7,525 bases of DNA from Pseudomonadota bacterium (GCA_021827445.1 JAKAVW010000147.1:1-7525), one strand, 5' to 3'; counted from the stretch's first letter, positions 1 to 6,341 are shown. Numbers and translations: made by a program. Notes: generated by a model from the sequence alone, not told the origin.

Positions 1-1067
1 CTGAACAGACGGTTCATCGTCTCGGTAAAGGCAATGGTTTCCAGCCGGTCGCGGCGACGGATGCGGGCATAGTCGCTGAGTAGCGATTTACTCCCCGGAT
101 CATCACCGCGCTGTGCTGCTTCCCGCAGCAGGGCGCCTAGAGTCAACACATCCCGCAATCCCAGGTTATAACCTTGTCCGGCCAAAGGATGCAGTGTCTG
201 TGCGGCATTACCTACCAAGGCCAAACGCTGACTGGGCTCGGCCCAGAGCCGCTGGAAAAGCAGGGGATAGGCACTGCGCGGGCCAGTCATGACGAGTGGC
301 GGCAGTTGCGGCGGCCTCTGACGGTTCAGGGCCTCCACAAACTCTGCATCAGAAAGGTCCAGTACACGGCTGGCATCGCCGGGGCGCAGGCTCCAGACAA
401 TGGAAAATTGGTTGTTGCCGATAGGCAGGAAGGCCAGCGGTCCGCTCTCCAGAAAATGCTCGAAGGCGATGCCGGGCAGGGGCTGCCGCGGGGTCACTGT
501 GGCGATGATAGCATGGCGGTTATGATCCCAGCCCATGCGTCGCAGACTTGCCAGCCGTGCCAGTTCGCCATGGCCGCCATCGGCAATCACCGTCAGCGCC
601 GTCTCGACCCGCAAATCAGGCCAGTCCAGTTGCACCCGGTCCGGAAACCATTGCATGGCCTGCAACGGCCCCGGTGATTCCTGCTGAAGGGTTTGACAAT
701 GCGCCAGCGGCACGGCCAGAGCGTCATTCAGGGTCTCCAGGCCGGCGACTTCCCCCAGTCTTTGCTCCGGCGCGTTTAGCAGGCTGTGTTCCAGGCGCAC
801 CTGCCCGCTGATGCCTTGCTGGGTAATCTGCACGGTCTGGATAGCGGCGGCATCCGCCAGCGGCATGGCTACCCCCAGACGGCTGAGCAGGCGCCGACTA
901 CCCAGGGCCAGTGCGACAGTGCGCTCTGTCAGTCGCGGTCGTGCCTGCGCCAGGGGGTAAGTATCCAGCAGCAACACGCGCAGTGGGCTGTCCGCCAGCG
1001 CGAGCACCAGACTGCGCGCCACCGGACCATTACCCAAAATGGCCAGATCTGCCGTCATCGTACGCAT
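1..1067 (-). CDS. ubiH: UbiH-type FAD-dependent ubiquinone-biosynthesis hydroxylase (3' end outside window)
   Basis: Flavoprotein monooxygenase of the UbiH/UbiF/COQ6 family, which hydroxylates the polyprenyl-phenol ring during ubiquinone synthesis, probably at the inner membrane. 355 codons are visible. An N-terminal Rossmann segment is at residues 8-25 (LAILGNGPVA), an ADG motif at 162-164, and the C-terminal FAD-binding signature QTLHPLAGQGYNLGLRD at 290-306. Other stretches (ERTVALALGSRRLL near 48, SGPLAFLPI near 208, GPRSAYPLL near 262) resemble E. coli UbiH more than UbiF or UbiI, as judged from memory of that sequence. The start at 1067 is preceded by GGAG (1073-1076) five bases upstream; an in-frame ATG at 1058 is the alternative. 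Oddities: the usual GxGxxG reads G-N-G-P-V-A, and the GADG motif reads IADG. Family proteins are about 390-410 residues, so roughly 40 residues lie beyond the window edge. It is transcribed divergently from the TatD gene. The family is certain; assignment to UbiH itself is likely. Confidence 0.9.
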   Translation of the reverse strand, partial: MRTMTADLAILGNGPVARSLVLALADSPLRVLLLDTYPLAQARPRLTERTVALALGSRRLLSRLGVAMPLADAAAIQTVQITQQGISGQVRLEHSLLNAPEQRLGEVAGLETLNDALAVPLAHCQTLQQESPGPLQAMQWFPDRVQLDWPDLRVETALTVIADGGHGELARLASLRRMGWDHNRHAIIATVTPRQPLPGIAFEHFLESGPLAFLPIGNNQFSIVWSLRPGDASRVLDLSDAEFVEALNRQRPPQLPPLVMTGPRSAYPLLFQRLWAEPSQRLALVGNAAQTLHPLAGQGYNLGLRDVLTLGALLREAAQRGDDPGSKSLLSDYARIRRRDRLETIAFTETMNRLF

Positions 1068-1098
1068 AATTTCTCCAGCGCGGTCTTCACATCCGGCC

Positions 1099-1127
1099 AT
1101 TTAAGACCAAGATGCCCTTTGCAGCAA
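1099..1127 (-). promoter_or_regulatory. Possible sigma70-type promoter for ubiH
   Basis: On the minus strand, TTGCTG (1122-1127) and TTAAAT (1099-1104) are separated by exactly 17 bases. Matches to consensus are only 3/6 and 4/6, so this is a weak prediction based on spacing and location. It would give a leader of about 25 bases carrying the GGAG ribosome site. Confidence 0.3.
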
Positions 1128-1161
1128 GTGCTGAACCGGTTACTCCGGCACGGAATGCATG

Positions 1162-1190
1162 TTTACCCCGGATTTTTGTTACCGTAAAAT
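1162..1190 (+). promoter_or_regulatory. Possible promoter of the TatD gene, giving a leaderless mRNA
   Basis: TTTACC (1162-1167, 4/6 to consensus) and TAAAAT (1185-1190, 5/6) are 17 bases apart. Only six bases (CGGCGG) separate the -10 hexamer from the ATG at 1197, so transcription would begin at or next to the start codon. No Shine-Dalgarno sequence is present before this ATG, which agrees with a leaderless transcript. Confidence 0.4.
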
Positions 1191-1196
1191 CGGCGG

Positions 1197-2012
1197 ATGT
1201 CTCCTCTTACTGCGGGCGCTGAAAATGTCGCGAAGTTGCCTGTGCATGGTCTGATAGACAGCCATTGTCACCTGGATGATGCCGCCTTCGACGACGATCG
1301 TGATGCGGTTCTGCGCCGTGCAGAGACGGCAGGCGTCTGCAAGATCGTCGTCCCTGCCTATACCCCGAAGCATTGGGGCCGGCTCAAGGAAACCTGTCGT
1401 CATCACCCCGGACTTTATCCGGCCTATGGCGTACATCCCCTCTATCTGAATGATCGGGATGGCGCTTGGGAAGCGACTTTGGCCGCCCTCCTGACGCAGT
1501 CCGTCGCCTTGGGGGAAATCGGGCTCGATGCGAGCGATGGGGCGCCTGACGCTGCCCACCAGCGGGCCGGTTTCGCGACTCAACTCGCCATGGCGCGGCA
1601 ATTGGGATTGCCCGTCATTCTCCATGCCCGGCAGAGCCTGGAGGAGGTAATCCTGACCTTGCGCCGCTTCCTTGGTTTGCGCGGCGTGCTGCACAGCTTC
1701 TCGGGCAGTCTCGTACAGGCACAGCGATTGATGGATATGGGGTTTTTGCTGGGGCTGGGTGGCGCGCTCACTCACCCGCGCGCCCAGCGTTTGCGGGCGA
1801 CGGTGGCTAATCTCCCCGTGGAATCTCTGTTGGCAGAGACGGATGCCCCATGGCAAACACCCCATGGGCATCCCGGCACCCGCAATGAACCGGCGTATCT
1901 CAGCGAAATTATCGCCAGCCTGGCACAGTTGCGGCATACCCCGGCTCAGGAAATCGCGCGGATCACTGCGCAAAACGCCCTTACCTTATTTCATCTTCAG
2001 GACGCGCCATAA
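1197..2012 (+). CDS. TatD-family metal-dependent hydrolase (YjjV-like)
   Basis: Cytoplasmic TIM-barrel metallohydrolase of the TatD family, whose members are divalent-metal DNases or 3'-5' exonucleases. 271 residues, near the usual 255-270 plus a short N-terminal extension. Metal-site residues are all present: H23 and H25 in DSHCHLD, E107 in ALGEIGLD, H143 in VILHARQS, H166 in GVLHSFSG, D216 in LLAETDAPW, followed by the family RNEPAYL segment at 229-235. The run from GVLHSFSGSL to the ETDAP motif resembles E. coli YjjV. The start is uncertain: ATG 1197 lacks a ribosome site but fits a leaderless promoter, while GTG 1242 would place the start five residues before DSHCHLD, as is usual for the family. 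It overlaps the next gene by one base (TAATG), so the two are probably translationally coupled. The exact substrate cannot be told from sequence. Confidence 0.93.
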   Translation: MSPLTAGAENVAKLPVHGLIDSHCHLDDAAFDDDRDAVLRRAETAGVCKIVVPAYTPKHWGRLKETCRHHPGLYPAYGVHPLYLNDRDGAWEATLAALLTQSVALGEIGLDASDGAPDAAHQRAGFATQLAMARQLGLPVILHARQSLEEVILTLRRFLGLRGVLHSFSGSLVQAQRLMDMGFLLGLGGALTHPRAQRLRATVANLPVESLLAETDAPWQTPHGHPGTRNEPAYLSEIIASLAQLRHTPAQEIARITAQNALTLFHLQDAP

Positions 2013-2758
2013 TGCCCCATCCTTTTGCCCGCACCGAAATTCTCCTGGGTGTACCGGCTGTCGCGACTCTGCGCGATCGCCATGTGTTCATTGCCGGCGT
2101 CGGTGGGGTCGGCGGTTACGTCGCAGAAAACCTCGCCCGTGCCGGGGTGGGGCATGTCACCCTCGTTGACCACGATGTGGTCAGTATTTCCAACCTCAAT
2201 CGTCAACTCGTCGCCCTGCATTCCACGCTGGATCAGCCCAAGGTGGCGGTGATGGCCGCACGGATTCGCGACATTCATCCCGATTGCGTGCTCGAAACCC
2301 GTCAGGAGTTCATCAACGCCGACAATGCCCAAAGTTTGCTGACGGGCAGTGGTGCGGAAGTGGTCGCGGATTGCATTGATGCCATCGCCTGCAAAGCGGT
2401 CCTTATCCAGACGGCACAGACCCTGGGTTTACCCGTCTTTTCCAGCATGGGGGCGGGCAACCGTCTTGACCCCCGCCGGGTGCGCGTCGCCAGGCTCAAC
2501 CAGACGGAAAAATGTCCGCTGGCCCGTGAGTTACGCGCCCTGCTGCGCAAGAATGGCGCGTCCCTGGACGTGCAGACCGTCTTTTCCGATGAGTCACCGC
2601 GTCCACCCTCCCCTCCGGCAGAAGTATCCGCTCTGGGCGGAAGGGCCAAAACGGTTAATGGCACCATTTCCTTTATGCCCGCGCTCTTCGGGGTCTTATT
2701 GTCCGGCATTATTCTCCAGCATTTGTTAGCGACTGGCGGAAATCCCAATAGCGACTAA
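2012..2758 (+). CDS. tcdA: tRNA threonylcarbamoyladenosine dehydratase TcdA (CsdL; ThiF/E1-like)
   Basis: E1-like adenylating enzyme that converts t6A37 of ANN-decoding tRNAs to its cyclic form using ATP. 248 residues, slightly shorter than E. coli TcdA (268). The ATP-binding motif GVGGVGGYVAENLARAG is at 29-45, acidic D53 and D55 follow in LVDHD, and the NLNRQ motif with R64 is at 61-65. DCIDAIACKAVLI at 120-132 and the block SSMGAGNRLDP (144-154) through ARLNQTEKCPLAREL (160-174) are typical of the TcdA branch rather than ThiF or MoeB. A hydrophobic C-terminal helix (about 219-240) ends the protein; E. coli TcdA has a comparable segment. The start ATG overlaps the stop of the TatD gene, with AGGA (1999-2002) nine bases upstream. 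In E. coli the partner is the CsdA/CsdE sulfur-transfer system, not seen in this window. Confidence 0.93.
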   Translation: MPHPFARTEILLGVPAVATLRDRHVFIAGVGGVGGYVAENLARAGVGHVTLVDHDVVSISNLNRQLVALHSTLDQPKVAVMAARIRDIHPDCVLETRQEFINADNAQSLLTGSGAEVVADCIDAIACKAVLIQTAQTLGLPVFSSMGAGNRLDPRRVRVARLNQTEKCPLARELRALLRKNGASLDVQTVFSDESPRPPSPPAEVSALGGRAKTVNGTISFMPALFGVLLSGIILQHLLATGGNPNSD

Positions 2759-2773
2759 ATAGAGATACAGTGG

Positions 2774-2822
2774 AAGCCACCACATGGTTGATGTATAACA
2801 ATATATTAAAATGGTGGTGCTT
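2774..2822 (+). other. Imperfect long-loop hairpin after tcdA, possible weak terminator or attenuator
   Basis: AAG-C-CACCAC (2774-2783) can pair with GTGGTGCTT (2814-2822), giving nine pairs with one bulged C. The stem is followed by two more Ts (TTTT at 2821-2824). The loop is about 30 bases and very A+T-rich (including TATAACAATATATTAAAA), which weakens the case for a terminator. The loop may instead be promoter DNA for the next gene, but no convincing -35/-10 pair was found. Confidence 0.25.
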
Positions 2823-2867
2823 TTGTGGGGCTTGATAATCAAGGTATTGAGGGCGAGGGCTCTGATC

Positions 2868-3260
2868 ATGGCAGCAAAATTTATGAGTACGGAATGGATT
2901 CGTCTGGTGGGCAAACAATGGGACACGCACCCGGAAATCCAGAAAGACCTGAAAAACTTCAATGCTACCTGGGAGTACTACATTGAAGATCGCCCGGATA
3001 TTCCTCATGTCATGCTGTTCTGCAAGGCGGGGAAAGTTATCTACGCCGGACCTTCTGATGGGCGGCGCCGCGACTTCATCATGTGGACGAACATGGACCA
3101 CTGGAAAAAAATTCTGTCCGGGGAGATTAGCGGAAAATCGGCGTTGATGACGCGACGGCTCAAGTTCAAGGGATCCATGATGACGGCCATGAAATACATG
3201 ACGCCATTTAATATCCACCTCAATATTCTCGGTGAAATACCGGTGGATTTTGACATTTGA
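2868..3260 (+). CDS. Small SCP2-like (sterol carrier protein 2 fold) protein
   Basis: Single-domain 130-residue protein resembling the SCP2 sterol-transfer fold, which makes a hydrophobic tunnel for lipids or other apolar ligands. The C-terminal half has the recognisable SCP2 pattern WKKILSGEISGKSALMTRRL (79-98) followed by KFKGSMMTAMKYMTPF (99-114); the N-terminal half (FNATWEYYIED, VMLFCKAGKVIYAG) matches the beta-sheet portion. There is no signal peptide or membrane segment, so it is cytoplasmic. ATG 2868 is chosen because GAGGG (2855-2859) lies eight bases upstream; ATG 2811 and ATG 2883 lack ribosome sites. It lies 12 bases before the PhnD-like gene and in line with ubiD. UbiJ and UbiT are SCP2-domain proteins of ubiquinone synthesis, so a quinone-related role is possible, but this protein is shorter than both and no direct similarity to them was established. 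Its base composition looks lower in GC than the neighbours by eye. Confidence 0.75.
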   Translation: MAAKFMSTEWIRLVGKQWDTHPEIQKDLKNFNATWEYYIEDRPDIPHVMLFCKAGKVIYAGPSDGRRRDFIMWTNMDHWKKILSGEISGKSALMTRRLKFKGSMMTAMKYMTPFNIHLNILGEIPVDFDI

Positions 3261-3272
3261 GGGCCATGAAAT

Positions 3273-4145
3273 ATGCCTACCTCCAACCCCGCGGGGGGGT
3301 CCACCCTGCACTTTACGGTGGATCCCAATTATTCCGGAAAAAACCTTCCGGGGTGGTTTTTGATGAATACCTATCTGCAGCGTCACCTCGGGCGGGTGAT
3401 GCATTTTCAGCCCTATGATGGTTTTGATGCCTGTCGTGCAGCGGTTCTCGCCAATCAATACGACCTGGTTTATGCAAACCCCTTCGACTGGGTGCAGTAC
3501 GTTCAGAAACTGGATTTTGTGCCTATTGCCAAGCCTCGTAACCATTTTGATGAGGTGTACTTATGCACTTCGGCGGCTGTGCCGATACAAAACGTTGCGG
3601 ATTTACCGACGCGTATCCGCGTCGCTTCCGCCCATCCCGCCACGTTGATTCACATGGTAGGCCTGTTTCTGCTGGATAAAGCAGATATTGACCGGGCGCG
3701 TCTGGAATTTGTGTTCACCGGCAGTTATCAGGGCGTACTCAAGGCCATCTTACAGGGGCAGGCCGATGTGGGTTTTCTGTTTGACGAAGTGTATGCCGGT
3801 GCGAGTGGCCTGATCCGCGATCGACTGCACATTATTGATCGTTCCGATGATGCTTTCGCTTTCCATGCCTTTTGTATTGGTCCGCGATTGTTGCCGCAGC
3901 AGGCGCTGCTTACTCAGGTGCTCTGCCAGATGGATCAGGAAGCGCGCGGACAGGTGTTGTTGCAGGACATCGGTTTTTCCGGCTTTGCGCCGGTGACCGA
4001 TGACGAGGTGGCTTGTCTGACCATGCTTGCCGATGAATACATCAGCGGCCACGAGGCTATCGATCTGCGCGCGACTTCATCTCTGGCTATCGATGACAGT
4101 GCCTTCGTGGTCGCCCGCGAGGATCCGGACAGCGGGACAAAGTAG
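3273..4145 (+). CDS. PhnD-like substrate-binding-fold protein without signal peptide
   Basis: 290-residue protein of the PhnD/SsuA/transferrin-like periplasmic-binding fold (phosphonate/phosphite-binding branch). Typical features are LHFTVDPNY at 12-20, ANQYDLVYANPFDWV at 60-74, a hinge-like DLPTRIRVASAHPATLIHMV at 110-129, and FTGSYQGVLKAILQGQADVG at 148-167. DIGFSGFAPVTDDEV at 232-246 matches the C-terminal part of PhnD proteins; the last 30 residues look unstructured. There is no signal peptide or lipobox, and in-frame TGA at 3267-3269 blocks any upstream extension. The protein therefore appears cytoplasmic, unlike classical transporter binding proteins. No ABC permease or ATPase gene is adjacent. 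GAGGG (3259-3263), overlapping the SCP2 stop, is the likely ribosome site, nine bases from the ATG. A run of seven Gs (3293-3299) lies in codons 7-9. It could be a ligand sensor or enzyme-like derivative of the fold; ligand unknown. Confidence 0.8.
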   Translation: MPTSNPAGGSTLHFTVDPNYSGKNLPGWFLMNTYLQRHLGRVMHFQPYDGFDACRAAVLANQYDLVYANPFDWVQYVQKLDFVPIAKPRNHFDEVYLCTSAAVPIQNVADLPTRIRVASAHPATLIHMVGLFLLDKADIDRARLEFVFTGSYQGVLKAILQGQADVGFLFDEVYAGASGLIRDRLHIIDRSDDAFAFHAFCIGPRLLPQQALLTQVLCQMDQEARGQVLLQDIGFSGFAPVTDDEVACLTMLADEYISGHEAIDLRATSSLAIDDSAFVVAREDPDSGTK

Positions 4146-4163
4146 CGTGCCTGTGCTTACAAT
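4134..4163 (+). promoter_or_regulatory. Possible internal promoter of ubiD, giving a leaderless mRNA
   Basis: TACAAT (4158-4163, 5/6 to consensus) ends six bases before the ubiD ATG; GGGACA (4134-4139, 4/6) lies 18 bases upstream of it. The hexamer would place the transcript start at the A of the ATG. The -35 part lies inside the end of the PhnD-like gene. ubiD has no visible Shine-Dalgarno sequence, in agreement with this reading, although read-through from the upstream gene 24 bases away is equally possible. Confidence 0.35.
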
Positions 4164-4169
4164 GCCCGC

Positions 4170-5642
4170 ATGAGCTACCGTGATCTGCGGGCCTTCGTGG
4201 CCGACCTTGAAAAACGCGATTTGTTGCGCCGATTGAACATGCCCGTCTCGCCCGCGTTGGAGATGACGGAAATTTGCGATCGTACCCTGCGCGCCGCAGG
4301 TCCTGCCATTTTGTTCTCCCAGCCTGTGGGCTATGACATACCCGTGCTGGGCAACCTTTTCGGAACGACGGAACGGGTGGCGCTGGGGATGGGGGGCGAA
4401 TCGCTTGCCGACCTCCGGCAGATCGGTCAATTACTGGCCTATCTCAAGGAGCCTGACCCGCCCCGCGGCTTGCGCGACCTCTGGGAGAAATTACCCACGC
4501 TGCGTAAGGTCCTCTACATGGCGCCGACGACCCTGAGCCGTCCACCCTGTCAGGAAATGGTCCAGCGCGGAGGGGCGGTCGACCTCGCTGCCCTGCCGGT
4601 GCAGACCTGCTGGCCCGAGGATGCGGCCCCGCTCATGACCTGGGGTCTGACCATCACCAAGGGGCCGCACAAGCGGCGGGCCAACATGGGTATCTACCGG
4701 CAACAGGTCATCGGTCGTAACCGGGTGATCATGCGCTGGCTGGCGCACCGGGGCGGCGCTCAAGACCTGCGGGAGTTTCAGAAGGTACACCCCGGCGAGG
4801 CATTCCCCGTGGCCGTGGCCTATGGCGCCGATCCGGCAACCATCCTGGCCGCGGTCATCCCTATTCCCGACGCCATTTCCGAGCATCAGTTCGCCGGCCT
4901 GCTGCGCGGCGGACGTACGGAACTCGCCAATGCCCTGAGCGTCCCGCTACAGGTGCCCGCGCGTGCGGAGATGGTGCTGGAAGGGCATATTTATCCCGAT
5001 GACATGGCGGTGGAAGGGCCTTTCGGGGATCACACCGGCTACTACAATGAGACTGAGCGCTTTCCGGTGTTCACCGTAGAGACCATCAGTCACCGTGAAA
5101 ACCCCATCTACCACAGCACTTACACCGGCCGTCCGCCCGATGAGCCCGCCATACTCGGCGCCGCGCTCAATGAAGTTTTCGTGCCCTTGCTGCAAAAACA
5201 GTTCCCGGAAATTGTCGATTTTTATCTGCCGCCGGAGGGTTGTTCTTACCGTCTGGCCGTCGTCAGTATTCGCAAAGGTTATCCCGGTCACGCCAAAAGA
5301 ATCATGTTCGGCATCTGGGGGTTTTTGCGGCAGTTCATGTACACCAAGTTCATCATCGTGGTGGATGAAGACATCAATGTGCGCCGCTGGGAGGACGTGA
5401 TCTGGGCGATGACGACCCGGATGGACCCGGTGCGTGATATTACCCTCATCGAAAATACGCCCATAGATTATCTCGACTTCGCCTCGCCGGTTGCCGGGCT
5501 GGGCGGTAAACTGGGCATGGATGCCACCAACAAATTGCCTGGAGAGACGGCCAGAGAATGGGGTCGTCCCATTCATATGCCTGAGGCGCTGCGCAAACGG
5601 GTAGATGATCTTTTGGTAACGCTGGAGCGGCCGCTGTTCTGA
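4170..5642 (+). CDS. ubiD: UbiD, 3-octaprenyl-4-hydroxybenzoate decarboxylase (prenyl-FMN dependent)
   Basis: Removes the carboxyl group of the polyprenyl-4-hydroxybenzoate intermediate in ubiquinone synthesis, using prenylated FMN supplied by UbiX (not in this window). 490 residues, against about 497 in E. coli, so essentially full length. The N-terminus YRDLRAFVADLEKRDLLRRL aligns with the usual UbiD start, supporting ATG 4170. Cofactor and metal region: NMGIYRQQVIGRNRVIMRWL (172-191) then AHRGGAQD. The catalytic segment EGPFGDHTGYYN (282-293) has E282 and D287, where fungal Fdc1 has the E277/E282 pair; Asp at the second place is usual in true UbiD proteins. The C-terminal block RIMFGIWGFLRQFMYTKFII and the D-E-D-I-N-V stretch follow. 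It is downstream of the SCP2-like and PhnD-like genes and may be co-transcribed with them. Its 3' end converges with tRNA-Gly, with a terminator between. Confidence 0.96.
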   Translation: MSYRDLRAFVADLEKRDLLRRLNMPVSPALEMTEICDRTLRAAGPAILFSQPVGYDIPVLGNLFGTTERVALGMGGESLADLRQIGQLLAYLKEPDPPRGLRDLWEKLPTLRKVLYMAPTTLSRPPCQEMVQRGGAVDLAALPVQTCWPEDAAPLMTWGLTITKGPHKRRANMGIYRQQVIGRNRVIMRWLAHRGGAQDLREFQKVHPGEAFPVAVAYGADPATILAAVIPIPDAISEHQFAGLLRGGRTELANALSVPLQVPARAEMVLEGHIYPDDMAVEGPFGDHTGYYNETERFPVFTVETISHRENPIYHSTYTGRPPDEPAILGAALNEVFVPLLQKQFPEIVDFYLPPEGCSYRLAVVSIRKGYPGHAKRIMFGIWGFLRQFMYTKFIIVVDEDINVRRWEDVIWAMTTRMDPVRDITLIENTPIDYLDFASPVAGLGGKLGMDATNKLPGETAREWGRPIHMPEALRKRVDDLLVTLERPLF

Positions 5643-5748
5643 AATATGCACTGTGGGGGGTGCGGGGTTCCTAAAATACCCATATAGGGTTATTCTCAAT
5701 CACTGATGATGAGCAAGTGGGTAATTCAGCGGCACGCTGGACAGGGAA

Positions 5749-5782
5749 AAGGGCCTAAGTGCTAGCCTAAGCCCTTGTTTTT
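5749..5782. terminator. Probable bidirectional intrinsic terminator between ubiD and tRNA-Gly
   Basis: AAGGGC (5749-5754) pairs with GCCCTT (5771-5776). On the plus strand the stem is followed by GTTTTT (5777-5782), ending transcription from ubiD. Read from the minus strand the same stem is followed by TTCCC after its own terminal Ts, a weaker signal for the tRNA transcript. The 16-base interior carries a repeated CCTAAG and a few further interrupted pairs. Its position between convergent genes fits a shared terminator. Confidence 0.65.
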
Positions 5783-5785
5783 AAA

Positions 5786-5859
5786 TGGAGCGGGTGATGG
5801 GAATCGAACCCACGCCATGAGCTTGGGAAGCTCAGGTTCTACCATTGAACTACACCCGC
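5786..5859 (-). tRNA. tRNA-Gly, anticodon CCC
   Basis: A complete 74-base cloverleaf reads on the minus strand. The acceptor stem is GCGGGTG/CACCCGC, the D stem GTTC/GAAC, and the anticodon stem TGAGC/GCTCA with loop TTCCCAA, giving anticodon CCC for GGG codons. The T arm is GTGGG-TTCGATT-CCCAT (one G-T pair). The discriminator base is T, and CCA is encoded in the DNA (5786-5788 on the complement). All stems are fully paired, so it should be functional. It stands alone, convergent with ubiD and divergent from the ArsR-family gene. No direct repeat of its 3' end, such as an att site, was seen in the window. Confidence 0.97.
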
Positions 5860-5868
5860 ATGTGGTGG

Positions 5869-5897
5869 ATTCTATGCGGATGTACCTAAAAAGGCAA
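5869..5897 (-). promoter_or_regulatory. sigma70-type promoter of tRNA-Gly
   Basis: On the minus strand TTGCCT (5892-5897, 4/6) and TAGAAT (5869-5874, 5/6) are separated by exactly 17 bases. The -10 ends nine bases before the first base of the mature tRNA, so the 5' leader would be only about two or three bases. Confidence 0.6.
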
Positions 5898-5938
5898 GGT
5901 GACCGCAGACACTGCGATTTCCAGTAATTATAAACAAA

Positions 5939-5960
5939 GTCAATAAGATACTTAATAGAC
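5939..5960 (+). promoter_or_regulatory. Putative operator/promoter element of the ArsR-family gene
   Basis: A 22-base imperfect dyad (half-sites GTCAATAAGAT and ACTTAATAGAC, 7 of 11 symmetric matches) lies just upstream of the ribosome site of the regulator gene. It overlaps the best available -10 (CTTAAT 5951-5956, paired 17 bases from TTATAA 5928-5933; both hexamers weak). The core at 5942-5956 recurs with 12/15 identity at 6365-6379 before the TolC gene. ArsR-family proteins usually bind such A+T-rich dyads over their own promoter, so autoregulation is likely. No binding data can be read from sequence. Confidence 0.45.
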
Positions 5961-5975
5961 CAAGAGGCATTGATT

Positions 5976-6278
5976 ATGGATCAGTTACCAACCCGGGAAG
6001 AGGATATTGAACAGGCCTCCCGCTCCCTGAAAGCCATGGCGCATCCGTTGCGTCTCAAAGTGTTGTGCGTATTGGGCTCAGAAGAAATGAGCGTGCAGGA
6101 TATCGTAGCCGCTGTTGGTACCACCCAGAGCAACATCTCTCAGCACCTCGCTATTTTGCGTGAAAAAGACATTCTCCGCGCTCGTAAAGACGCCAACAAG
6201 GTCTATTACCGCGTGGGTGATCATCGTACCCTGCGTTTGATTGCCATGATGAGCGATGTCTTTTGCCACGTCCGGTAA
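5976..6278 (+). CDS. ArsR-family winged-helix repressor, SqrR/BigR-like (predicted sulfide/persulfide sensor)
   Basis: 100-residue DNA-binding repressor. The winged-helix domain covers nearly all of it: LKAMAHPLRLKVLCVL (18-33), MSVQDIVAAVG (38-48), recognition helix TTQSNISQHLAILREKDIL (49-67), and wing ARKDANKVYYRV (69-80). The metal-binding CxC motif of arsenic sensors is absent. Instead there are two cysteines, C31 and C97, 66 residues apart. This equals the spacing of the sensing cysteines in SqrR (C41/C107) and BigR (C42/C108), and the contexts (V-L-C-V-L; V-F-C-H) also resemble theirs. In those proteins reactive sulfur species link the cysteines and release DNA. ATG 5976 is chosen because GAGG (5964-5967) is eight bases upstream; a TTG six bases earlier would be too close. 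Downstream lies a TolC-family gene, a possible target. Family membership is certain; sulfur sensing is inferred. Confidence 0.9.
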   Translation: MDQLPTREEDIEQASRSLKAMAHPLRLKVLCVLGSEEMSVQDIVAAVGTTQSNISQHLAILREKDILRARKDANKVYYRVGDHRTLRLIAMMSDVFCHVR

Positions 6279-6280
6279 GT

Positions 6281-6300
6281 GCCGAAGCCTAGCTTCCGGC
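6281..6300 (+). other. Hairpin directly after the regulator gene
   Basis: GCC-GAAGC-CTA-GCTTC-C-GGC forms an eight-pair stem with one bulged C and a three-base loop, starting two bases after the stop codon. No T run follows, so it is not a standard intrinsic terminator. It could stabilise the mRNA 3' end or slow transcription. Confidence 0.4.
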
Positions 6301-6341
6301 GATTCGCGGCAGGATTCTTGGGGCATTCCGGCGCAAAAGGC

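Noticed and set aside
174..1187. Plus-strand open frames across 174-1187
   Set aside because: They lie antisense to the well-supported ubiH gene, resemble no family and have no ribosome sites.
2811..2867. Upstream ATG (2811) extending the SCP2-like protein by 19 residues
   Set aside because: There is no ribosome site before it, and the extension is not part of the fold; GAGGG supports ATG 2868.
5646..5687. Tiny frame after ubiD encoding MHCGGCGVPKIPI, resembling the CGGCG start of some SelD-type proteins
   Set aside because: Only 13 codons, no ribosome site and no continuation of the family in any frame; most likely chance in a G-rich stretch.
5786..5859. tRNA-Gly as an integration site of a mobile element
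   Set aside because: No integrase and no repeat of the tRNA 3' end were found in the window.
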